This document shows positions 33,891-44,008 of a stretch of 64,000 bases of DNA, piece after piece. This stretch comes from Clavaria fumosa (lineage: Eukaryota; Basidiomycota; Agaricomycetes; Agaricales; Clavariaceae). The position numbers were made by a program, and so were the translations under genes. The stretch lies in contig OX637800.1 of the NCBI GenBank assembly GCA_951802425.1, positions 2,790,001-2,854,000 on the forward strand. Direction: 5' to 3'. Position 1 is the first letter of the stretch. Every line of letters begins with the position of its first letter. The notes beneath the pieces were generated by a model. That model was given only the letters and a program-made list of their open reading frames with translations. It did not search any database and had not been told where the DNA came from.

Positions 33891-36800
33891 GTGACGGTCA
33901 CGCCGTTGATCAGCGTCAGTTGCGGACTTGCATCCTTCGTCGACACTACCATGCGCAAGGCTCTTGACACCACCTTAGCAAAGCTCAAATCATCTTCGGG
34001 ACCTCAGTCCTTTGCCTTCATCAGTCTCCAGAACGCTCTCGCACTCCTTAAGGAGGTTGCGGGCAAGACGGGTGTACCGGGATTGCAGGAGGGTATCAAG
34101 GGACTTGTGATTCTGCTCGATGCTATTCAAGTGCGTGAACCATTTTTTATTAGCTGTGCTATTGCATTATTTGCGAAATCACCACACAGAAAACCTCACA
34201 GAACAGCAATGACCTGGAATCACTGAACCGGCGTGTTCGAGACTTGAATATGATGCTACAGGAGGCCTCCAATGGTGGGGTCATATCTACAGCAATGATT
34301 GACCGTATCAACCACCTGTCTGAGTGAGACATTATCCCCTGGCATAGTACTGTGTTGATTTTGGTCTCAAATGACAGATCATGGAAGTCTGTTGGTGAGA
34401 AGGCTCAGCAAATGATGATGCGCAGCCGCTTGAAACGTGTCCTCACCCATGACCGTGATGCTCTTGAGATTGCTGGTCTCATCTCTGCTGTCAATGACTC
34501 AATACAACATTTCTTGGTAAGCAGATGGCCTATATCATTTGGACCCTGTGATTGAGGTGCGGCGACCTTTAGGTTCGAAGTACACTTGCTATTGAGATGA
34601 CACTTGGAGTAAGTTCATGAGCCATGAATTGGCACAGTGGTGCAAATGTGTCTGACCGGTTACTAGGGACATGCAGCTGAGACTAAGGCTAGTTTTCAGG
34701 TTTGTCTCTTCCTGTCAGTATTCTCGTCTTGCCCCTCATAAGATTTATCAGAAATTTGAGACAAGGCTTGAGGTCTATGGTAGCAGTTCATTCATAATTT
34801 GGCCATCGCACTCTGCTCATATTGGGCTATGCAGATGGTCTCAACCTGTGTCGTGCAATCACTGCTCACTTCAGCTGTAATAAAAAACTAGTCCCATGTC
34901 TTGGTGGTACTCGGGAAGAGATTCTCGATGAACTGTACCAGTGGATTAGTTGTGGTGTTGGACATCTGTTTCAGGAGGGTATACCCACACCCTCTGACCA
35001 TTTGTGTACCATGGGGGGTCAGCGGATATTTTGGATCAATGGTGTAGCTGGGAGTGGGAAGACAACAATTGCCTACACTGCCGCAAAGTTTTGTGAGGAT
35101 AAGGGGATTCTTGCCGCGAGCTTCTTCTGCTCGAGGGATAATGCTGATTGCAGCAACCTTGAGTTGGTTTTCATCACCATTGCCTATCAATTAGGACAGT
35201 TTTGTCCAGAGTTCAAAGCTGGCCTTTTGGAAGTTGTCAGATCCAATCCTGATATTGTTTACTCCAATGCCTCATATCAGTTGGAAAAGATGATTGTCAA
35301 ACCACTGCTTGCTATGAAGAATATGTTCCCTCCAAGTGTAGTTGTGATTGATGCTCTGGATGAATGCAAGGATGACAATTCCACATCTACCATTCTAGCA
35401 TCTTTAGCTCAACATGTTGAAAAGTTATTCCCATTACAATTCCTCATCACCAGTAGACCAGTTCTGCAGATCACTGGTGCCTTTCAACATCCATGCCTTG
35501 ACAATACAACCAGGCCACTGATTCTTCATGAAGTCAAGTTGGATGTCATTGAAAGTGATATCCAGCACTATCTGAAGTGGCACCTTGATATTATCAGGCA
35601 GAAATATTGCATTCCTGCATCCTGGCCATCCCCTACAGATGTTGAGGCCTTGACCCATATGTCTTCAGGCTTATTCATATTTGCTGCCACTGCAACAAGG
35701 TTCATTGATATTCTTGATCCCATTGGCCAATTGAATATACTATTGACCACAAAGACTGTTGCTGGCTCCTCTCCTCTGAAGCATCTGGATCAGTTGTACT
35801 CCCAAGTGCTTAACAGTGCATTCCCAGATATTTATAATCACCTTGAGGTCAAATTGCATTTGATTCTTGGCTCTGTTGCCCTCCTTCAGGACCCACTCCC
35901 AGCCAATCAATTGGAGGATCTGCTTGGTAATGAAGTCAATGTTGGTGGCTATCTTCAGCATCTACAAGCAATTGTTACAGTCCCAAATGATGGTGTTGGA
36001 GTCATTAGATTGATCCACCCATCATTCTTTGACTTCATTGTGGATCCTATCAGATGCCATGATGAACAGTTTAGAGTCAATCCTGAAGAACAGCATGCCA
36101 TCCTTGCTGAGAAATGCCTGGTTGTGATGAAAAGGCTGAAGAAAGATATTTGTGGCATAAGAGATCCCACCAAATTCAACCATGAGCTGCCAGATCTCCC
36201 AAATATGATATCAAAGCACATCTCAGGTGCTTTGCAGTATGCATGTAGATATTGGGGTGTGCATGTTGTCAGTGGCAAGCTTTCAAACAATGTGATGCAA
36301 CTTCTAGCATATTTTTGCAAAAATCATTTGCTGCACTGGATAGAGGTCTGCAGCCTCCTTGGATATCTAAGAAATGCATTGCAAATGCTGGCCTCAGTGC
36401 AAGCCTGTCTTGCAGTAAGTGCATGTCTCTTTCAAATGAGAGTCATAAAACTGACATATATTTTTTTGTAGATGAGTAGTCACACAGATTCAATGGTGTC
36501 AGCACTGTTATATGATGGTGAAAGAATAATTCAAGAGTTCTTTCTGGCCATCAGTGTGTCTGCCTTGCAAGTGTATTTTACAGCTTTGCCCTTCAGCCCA
36601 GTTGGGACTGAAATATATAATACCTATCATGAGCAGATGGAGGGAGCAGTGATGGTGCAAGGCATATTGCCAAAGGAATGGAGTGCATGTGTGCAAGTCA
36701 TGGAAGGTCATTCTGATAGAATAACATCAGTGGCATTCTCTCCCAATGGCACAAAGATGGTCTCAGGGTCTTATGACAAGACAGTAAGAGTGTGGGATAC

Positions 36801-38676
36801 AGTCACTGGTGCTCATCTACAAACACTTGAGGGTCATTCTGGATACATCAGATCTGTTTTGTTCTCTCCAGATGGTACAAGGATAGTCTCAGGGTCTGAT
36901 GACATGACAGTGAGAGTGTGGAATGCAGTCACTTGTGCTCATCTGCAGACACTTGAGGGTCATTCTGGTGGAATAACATCAATGACATTCTCTCCAGATG
37001 GCACAAAAATGGTCTCAGGGTCTTATGACAGGACGATGAAGGTGTGGGATACAGTCACTGGTGCTCATCTGCTGACACTTGAGGGTCATTCTGGTTGCAT
37101 CATATCAGCCTCATTCTCTCCAGATGGTACAAAGATAGTCTCAGGGTCTTGGGAGAGGACAATGAGAGAGTGGGATACAGTCACTGGTGCTCATCTGGAA
37201 GCACTTGAGGGTCATTCTGAAGACCTCTCATCAGTTTCATCCTCTCCAGATGGCACAAAGACAGCCTCAGAGACTTATACTAGGACAGTGAGAGTGTGGG
37301 ATGCATTCACTGGTGCTCACCTGCAGACACTTGAGGGTCATTCTGAATACATCACATCAGTGTCATTCTCTCCAGATAGCACAAAGATAGTTTCAGGGTC
37401 TTGGGACAGGACAATGAGAGTGTGGGATACAGTCACTGGTGCTCATCTGCAAACACTTAAGGTTCATTCTGAAGACTCATCAGTTCCATTCTCTCCAAAT
37501 GGCACAAAAACAGCCTCAGGGTCTTCTACTAGGACAGTGAGAGTGTGGGATACAGTCACTGGTGCTCATCTGCAATCACTTGAGGGTCATCCTGAATACA
37601 TCACATCAGTGTCATTCTCTCTAGATGGGACAAGGATAGTCTCAGGGTCCAATGACAAGACAGTAAGAGTGTGGGATGCAGTCACTGGTGCTCATCTGCA
37701 GACTCTTGAGGGCCATTCTCATGACATCACATCAGTGTCATTCTCCCCAGATGGGACAAGGATAGTCTCAGGGTCCAATGACAGGACAGTGAGAGTGTGG
37801 GATGCAGTCACTGGTGCTCATCTGCAAACACTTGAGGACCATTCTTATTTCATCACCTCAGTGTATTTCTCTCCAGATGGGACAAGGATAGTCTCAGGGT
37901 CTGATGACATGACAGTGAGAGTGTGGGATGCAGTCACTGGTGCTCATCTGCAAACACTTGAGGGCCATTCTGATGGCATCACAACAGTGGCATTCTCTCA
38001 AGATAGGACATGGATAGTTTCAGGATCTTGGGACAGGACAATGAGAGTGTGGGATGCAGTCACTGGGGCTCATCTGCAGACATTTGAGGGCCATTCTTAT
38101 GGCATCTTATCAGTGTCATTCTCTCCAGATAGCACAAGGATAGCTTCAGGGTCTTGGGACATGACAGTGAGAGTGTGGAATGCATTCACTGGTGCTCACC
38201 TGCAGACATTTGAGGGCCATTCTGAATACATCACATCAGTGTCATTCTCTCCAGATGGGACAAAGATAGTCTCAGGGTCTGAAGACAGGACAGTGAGAGT
38301 GTGGAATGCAGTCACTGGTGCTCATCTGCAAACACTTGAGGGCCATTCTGGATACATCACATCTGTGTCATTCTCTCCAGATGGGGCAAGGATAGTCTCA
38401 GGGTCTGAAGATGGGACAGTGAAAGAGTGGGATGCAGGAACTGGGGTGCTTCACATCATTCACAATGATTTCAACTATGGGTTGACATGGCCATATCTCA
38501 TCAATGATGGATGGCTATCTACTGCTTTTGGAAGACAAAAGCTTTGTTGGATTCCTGTGGCTTATCGCAATGCATGTGCATCCACTATTGATCAAGTGGC
38601 TGTGATTGCACCCCAGAACTGTATTGTTATCCTCAAATTTACTGCCCTGCATTCCTACCTCAATCTTGGGCATTAA
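33891..38676 (+). CDS. NACHT-WD40 NLR-like protein, 14 WD repeats
   Basis: N-terminal exons (33891 to about 34700) encode a helical domain (MRKALDTTLAKLKSSSGPQS, RVRDLNMMLQEASNGGVIST, SWKSVGEKAQQMMMRSRLKR). The central exon (about 34800-36420) is a NACHT NTPase with Walker A GVAGSGKTT, Walker B VVVIDALDEC, sensor FLITSRP and a following helical part with HPSFFDFIVDP. After an intron (about 36415-36471) a 734-codon exon carries 14 WD40 units of 42 residues, pattern EGHSxxITSVSFSPDGTKI then VSGSxDRTVRVWDAVTGAHL. This equals two seven-blade propellers. The protein ends with a Trp-rich tail at 38676. The architecture matches fungal STAND proteins used in non-self recognition and programmed cell death. 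From about 35160 the coding DNA is almost free of CpG yet fully open. Small 5' exons and their joins are inferred, and 33951 is an alternative start. Confidence 0.85.
36690..38455 (+). repeat. 126-bp coding tandem repeats (14 WD40 units)
   Basis: Fourteen tandem units of about 126 bp, each encoding one 42-residue WD40 repeat. Units share long identical stretches such as gtctcagggtct and gtgtgggatgcagtcactgg. Units 5 and 7 are the most divergent (KTASETYTRT, KTASGSSTRT) and unit 7 is one residue shorter. High similarity between units suggests recent duplication or gene conversion. Confidence 0.92.
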
Positions 38677-40272
38677 TTGTCTCAGCTTTGATAAATTCTC
38701 CTGTCCATCAATACAAACAAGCAGACATCTGTTCACCCACTACATCCCTGTCTTTGATGAATTTAGGTTTACAATTTGCTTTGTTGCAACTGCATGTAAG
38801 TGGTCATCCAAACTGTTGTTACTTGTGTTGTGTTGGGTTTGTCTCAGGGTTTTTATTCTTCTGTTGTCATTCTACAATGATTTCTTCTTTTTTGCACAAG
38901 CCTGAGGACATCCACCTGTCCCAATGAGTGGGTATGGTTCCCCCATGGACAAGCCTCACTTCACTTGACCCTTTAATAAATCCCTCCCCTGCCTCTTGGG
39001 ACACACTGCCCAACCCCCAAGACCCAACAAAACTGAGGGAGTGCCATCTTCAATGCACCCAGCACAAATGCAAAGTGGCATACAGTTGCAGACACCCAAA
39101 GTCAACAACATTTTCAACTGAATTTTTTTGAGCTTGTAGTGTGGGCTGAACTCTTTGTGATGATGTATAGGCAGCCTATAGATGTCAGCCCAGGTCCCTC
39201 ACAAAGAGCATAAGGGGGGTAGAACTTGATTTCAACATAGGGAATTACTACTATTACATGAGCAGTATATATACTAGTGGAGGGGGCAGCAAAAAGTATG
39301 AGTCACATGAGTTGGAATGAGGCTATGTGCTCTGAGTCATGAGGAGTCAAAGAGGTGAGGCAAGGCAAAGGGAATACTAAATAAGGAAGGGAGCAGCAAG
39401 GTACGAATAGTGGACAATGACAGGGAGAATGCTTGGCACAGTCTTGGCTGCCTGAGGGGAGGCCTCAATTAGTCCTGATCAAGTTAGATTGCCTGATGAG
39501 AACTGTCAGTACTGTGCATGACCCAGTACTCAGTCACACTAGCCATTTTGGCCTTGTTCTCTCACAATTTCACAGGTAATGACACAGGGTCTTTTCAGGG
39601 TGCTGGGCATACTTCTTGATAATGTATTGATGCAGTATAAATAATGTTTGTATTGCTGTGAACTTTGTAGAACTGGAGACAGTTGTGGAGTGTCCACATT
39701 TGGCCTTGACCAGGAACTCAGTCACACTCAATATTCTACATGAAGCAAGACTATTTCCACCTTCTGTTGGGATTAAATCCAATTAGATATGTCTCTAGTT
39801 ATGTGTGAAACCAAAACCCAGAACATTATTAGACTAAACAATGAAATCAATGCCTATCAAGTTGGACTACCTGTGTTTTGGGGAATTTTGCTCTGACCAA
39901 CAGAGATGGCAGTTGTACTCCATGTTCTTACTATTCACTACAGGCAATATACATCCACAGCTCAGGTAGGCATGTAGTCAATCAGTTCCAGCTAGAAAAG
40001 AGGGCAGGGAGTGCATGCCAGACATGCAATTCAACTACCTAGTGTGACCAAGCACATGACCAGCCACAGTACCACTATCCTGGATCCACCTCCATCATGA
40101 ATTCCAAAGTGTGGGAAAAGCTTCAAGTTGCAGGGTCACATGACAGGTAACCCTATTAGGGCTGATAATGCTGTTAACTGGGGATGGGCAATCCCCACTA
40201 AGAGTGCATGACACTTACATAAGCAAGAATGCAGCCTATTTTGGCCTGGCCCAGCTTGGCCCTTGGTCACTA
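38677..40272. other. NLR 3' flank and CpG-poor noncoding DNA
   Basis: The first ~240 bp match, in inverted orientation, the sequence downstream of the second NLR (about 59985-60235), so the duplicated unit extends past the stop codon. The rest is AT-rich, nearly lacks CpG, has no long open frame and looks like decayed repeat DNA. Near 39500-39730 the phrase actcagtcacact occurs twice about 190 bp apart. Confidence 0.55.
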
Positions 40273-40685
40273 ATTGTATCACTCAATATCTTCCAGTTTA
40301 ATATCACTTAAATTAAGGGGTGCATTGTATCACTCAATATCCTTCAGTTCAATATCACTCAAATTAAATGGGTGTATTGTATCACTCAATATTTTCCAGT
40401 TCAATATCACTCAAATTGAGACATGTATTATATCACTCAATATCCTTCAATTTAATACCACAAATTAATGGGGTGTATTGTATCACTCAATATCCTCCAG
40501 CTTAATATCACCCAATTTGGGGGGTGTATTATATAACTCAATCTCATCATGTTGAATATCCCTTGATTTCAAGAGTGTTTTGCACAACCTAATATCCTCC
40601 AGTTTACAGTAATATCACCCAAATTGAGGGTGTATTATATAACTCAATCTTATCTAGTGAATATCTCTTGATTTTGATGGTGATT
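40273..40685. repeat. 51-bp minisatellite, about 8 units
   Basis: Unit starts are at about 40273, 40324, 40376, 40427, 40477, 40528, 40578 and 40632 (period 50-54). The consensus begins ATTGTATCACTCAATATCCT and continues with ccagttcaatatcactcaaatt and a G-rich end ggggtgt. Later units are more degenerate (attatataactcaatct). It is noncoding and AT-rich. Confidence 0.9.
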
Positions 40686-40782
40686 AGAAATCACCCATCA
40701 CCTGTTTTGCACTGATTTTTGGGTGAAAGTCATAAATCATCTGACCAGGTGGTGATAACAACCTGCTATTGGGTCCATAGGC

Positions 40783-41809
40783 CATCAGGAAAAGGGGAAA
40801 TTACTGAATCTGCCTTAGGCAGACTTAAACTTTTCATTAAGACAGATTAAGACAATTAAGACAGATTCATAAATTGGATAGTCTTAATCTAAGACCAATC
40901 ACTTAATCTTGACTTAATTATGCTTCAAAGTCATGGCTCAGCAAATTGAAGCATACCATTTAAGAGACAGCCTGACTTGGTACAGTTTGTATTGTACACA
41001 TTGACAGTAAAACCTACCTCTGACTGTCAAGAGCACTTACGAAATCTGCCCTAAGGAGACTAAGGCCATAAAGTAACAAAGTCACAATTTACAAAATTTA
41101 TGCCAACTCTTACATAATCAGTGACTTGATCACCTTATGGCCTTAGTCTCCTTAGGGCAGATTTTGTAAGTGCTCTTGACAGTCAGAGGTAGGTTTTACT
41201 GTCAATGTGTACAATGCAAACTGTACCAAGTCAGGCTGTCTCTTAAATGGTACTGTACCATTTAAGTCAATTGACCAGTGGGTGTGACGCATGACATGAT
41301 TGACTGGTTGGCAGATTGACTGAAAGTGGCTGTGACATGTGACATCAGCAAAAATTGACCGCTGCACAACTTCACTGCCATGGCCTTCAAAATTCCTGAC
41401 AAGATCCTGCAGCTTGGCCTACCCAGCCAGACACTCTCAGTTTCCGCATTCCTAGAATTCAAAAGGCCAGAGCCAAAAATTCAATACAAAACAGAGGATT
41501 TCGGCAAACCTGATTTGGTAATGGTCCCACGAATTGACCGTTCAGCCATGTGACACATTACAAGGGAAAAAATTGACCGATTTCGAGGGAGGCATGACGC
41601 GTGACCGGTCAATTGACTTAAATGGTACAGTATGCTTCAATTTGCTGAGCTGTGACTTTGAAGCATAATTAAGTCAAGATTAAGTGATTGGTCTTAGATT
41701 AAGACTATCCAATTTATGAATCTGTCTTAATTGTCTTACTGTAATCTGTCTTAATGAAAAGTTTAAGTCTGCCTAAGGGCAGATTCAGTAATTTCCCCTT
41801 TTCCTGATG
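40783..41809. mobile_element. Palindromic foldback element, interrupted by a MITE
   Basis: The left arm, 40783-41072 (catcaggaaaaggggaaatt ... taaggccata), is repeated as its reverse complement in 41135-41809 (ttatggcctt ... aatttccccttttcctgatg). The right arm is interrupted by a 378-bp insertion at 41253-41630. Without it both arms are about 290-295 bp, so the element is a nearly perfect ~650-bp palindrome with a ~60-bp centre. There is no coding capacity. This is a non-autonomous DNA transposon of foldback or long-TIR MITE type. The CG in cttacgaaatctg of the left arm is CA in the mirrored right arm, as expected for CpG decay. Confidence 0.85.
41253..41630. mobile_element. Nested MITE with 24-bp perfect TIRs and TA duplication
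   Basis: The left end at 41253-41276 (CTGTACCATTTAAG then TCAATTGACC) is the exact reverse complement of 41607-41630 (GGTCAATTGA then CTTAAATGGTACAG). It is flanked by TA at 41251-41252 and 41631-41632. Comparison with the uninterrupted left arm of the host palindrome shows the empty site ggtatgc, so TA is the target duplication, as for Tc1/mariner-type elements. Length is 378 bp with no transposase frame. Several attgaccg motifs lie inside. It keeps CpG sites that the host palindrome has largely lost. Confidence 0.88.
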
Positions 41810-41994
41810 CTACTAGTGCAACACAGATGGGCAGAAGAGTGCAATCACAATGCACAATGGATTGCTGCTGCAGAACAGTCACAAATATGACATTTGTGAT
41901 GGGACAGATGATTCTACAGGTAACTGCAGTGAAACTTTACAGGTAACTTTACATGACATGTGGCTGACTGATTTTACAGCTGTTTGTGCACCAT
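41810..41994. other. CpG-poor spacer before right direct repeat
   Basis: Short AT-rich stretch between the foldback element and the duplicated GPI2 end, with no feature visible. Confidence 0.4.
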
Positions 41995-43012
41995 GTCAAA
42001 ACCAGATAGATGGGTATTGTATGCACTGGCTGCCGCTTCTTGTTATAGATGTCCCTATGGAATCATAACCACCATGCAAGATGCCTAATCTTCATGAGCC
42101 TAGTAGACATGACTGAACTGCACATCATCCCCCACATGCCTATTTCTATTCAAACTCTAGTTTCACTTACTTGTCCGCATACATAATGCGTCACAATTTG
42201 CTATTTACAGTAAAATAATTAATTGCCCCAACTTCCATCCAATATCAATACAGTATTATCAATAACTCGAGAAACGTGGAAAACCTCAAACTTTCCAGTC
42301 CAGTCATGATGCAGAGTCTACGGAGTCTACAAGCCATCTGATAAGCCGAGGGGTCGATAAGATGCGGTGGTCACAAGAAATGGGCTGAGCAAAGCCACCG
42401 CCACGCCATGCGATGTCGCCCCAACTAGATAAAATGAATCTTGGTTGATGCAGAGGGTAACGAATGCGGCGTGACAACAAAGACTCTGCGTTGGACTCTG
42501 TCAATCACGTCCGCCATTTCTGGTCGATCGAGGGGTAATTCAGACCAGCAATCCTCAACAAGGCGCCATAATTCGTCTGACATGATCCGTCCGCCCTGAG
42601 GGGCTGGCCGATGAGGGCGGCGACATTCAAACAAAGCCACGAGCACGCCGGGATCGTGGCTGATATCTGAGAATGGGCGGGCCAAGGAGAACATCTGCAT
42701 GTCAAATTATTGAGCAAGATGTCCTTGAATAAAGGGGATGACTTACCTCTAGACAAGTGCATGCAAATGCATATGTGTCGCTAGCATACGTTGGGTCAGC
42801 ATTTTGAAGTCCGAAATTCCTCGGGAAGAGAAGCTCTGGGGCCATCCATCTTAACGTGCCTTTACCATTGAGAGTGTGTGTGGTGCGCGTGATATCCATG
42901 AAACGAGAAAGTCCGAAGTCTGCAATGCGAATTGTCCGCTGGTCATCGACGAATATGTTATCCTGTTTCGGAAATAAATAGGGGATATGCAGAGTGACAA
43001 TTTGACTAACGC
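41995..43012. repeat. Direct repeat, right copy (GPI2 end plus kinase 3' half)
   Basis: Second copy of the ~1 kb segment at 30217-31238, same orientation. In its first ~100 bp several CpGs of the left copy are TpG or CpA here (agacggg to agatggg, caacggctaccg to cactggctgccg, atgcgag to atgcaag, cacgagc to catgagc), while CpGs further right (gtccgcat, atgcgtcac) are kept. Confidence 0.88.
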
Positions 43013-43755
43013 CACGTATATCGCCATGAACAATGTGTTTATTATGGAGGTATTCCAAGCCTTTGGCAATCTCAAACACCTGGAAGTGGTCAGCACTAGA
43101 GTCCCAAACCCAGATAGTGTTCCACACACCCATCGGTTCATGTCATCAGACTTTGGAGAATGCGCACGTATATATTCAATAACTGTCCCATTATCCATCC
43201 AAGGTGACACCATGCATAAGAAGCCCGGAAACGTCTCAGCGTCCAAGCCTAAGAAAGGCAAGACATAAGGATGATCTAGACTTTTCCACACAAGGACTTC
43301 TTTGCAAAGCGTCTGGATATGAGAAGGGATCAATGCCATGGAATTCTGGAAGGTAATGTCTGAACGCGCCTTGTGAAAATTTCGGCGATTTGAGGAATGG
43401 AAGACGCGTAGTCTTTTAACGGCAACTTTCGTTCCTTGATATTGCGCCCGATATATGTCAGCAGATCCTCCGCCACTTACAACCGCAGTCACAACTTTAA
43501 CATCACTCAGTAAAAGCGATGTCGGTAATTTGCCTGAAACCAGGACAATTTTGAGCAGTAGCCCTTGGGCAAGCGTTTCGTTGCCATCCATGCGAATCTT
43601 ATTTCGTTCCAGGAACTTCGTGATGTCAGAGTGGCAGATAATGGGTTGTTCGCGATACTCACACATTGCAACAGCCCCATGAATTGCTCCACGTCTTCAC
43701 CATCTAATTCAAGAACTTCTTTCTGACTCTCAGGAGATGCCAAGACTTGTTGCAT
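42425..43755 (-). CDS. TKL-family protein kinase (likely active)
   Basis: Minus-strand exons give a full kinase domain. It has VVSGGGSADIYRAQYQGTKV (glycine loop) with VAVKRL (the ATP-binding Lys), KEVLVWKSLDHPYVLPFLGL and FLCMVSPWMDNGTVIEYIRA. Next come AKGLEYLHNKHIVHGDIRG, then DNIFVDDQRTIRIADFGLSR, TLNGKGTLRWMAPELLFP and SDTYAFACTCLEV. The C-lobe MFSLARPFSDI runs to VEDCWSELPLDRPEMADVID and stops at 42425. The catalytic loop is HGD rather than HRD but keeps the Asp, and DFG is intact, so activity is plausible. An N-terminal extension (ELGFRNHPEVQHAIQQDEAH, 43755-43850) continues upstream into small exons near 43890, so the true start may lie in or beyond the neighbouring ENTH gene. The 3' half is duplicated at 30.65-31.2 kb as a dead copy. 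Confidence 0.83.
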
Positions 43756-44008
43756 GACTTCGTGGAGGTGGGCTTCATCTTGTTGGATTGCATGCTGGAC
43801 TTCAGGGTGGTTTCTAAAGCCAAGTTCCGATAGGATCTTTCAAGAGCAATCAATTATTATTTAGAAATCTTAGAAACGGTAAACCTGAAGCAGCTCTGTT
43901 TGAAATCCGCGGCTTCGAACGAGATTTAAAACACTGCTGCATTGGCTGAGCTGTTGAGCCCAAACTCTGAGGCGACTCGAGAATCTCAGGACGAGTTCAG
44001 TGACGAGT

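Noticed and set aside
40270..40690. CRISPR-like array
   Set aside because: The regular 51-bp units vary over their whole length and have no distinct repeat/spacer partition; the genome is eukaryotic. It is a minisatellite.
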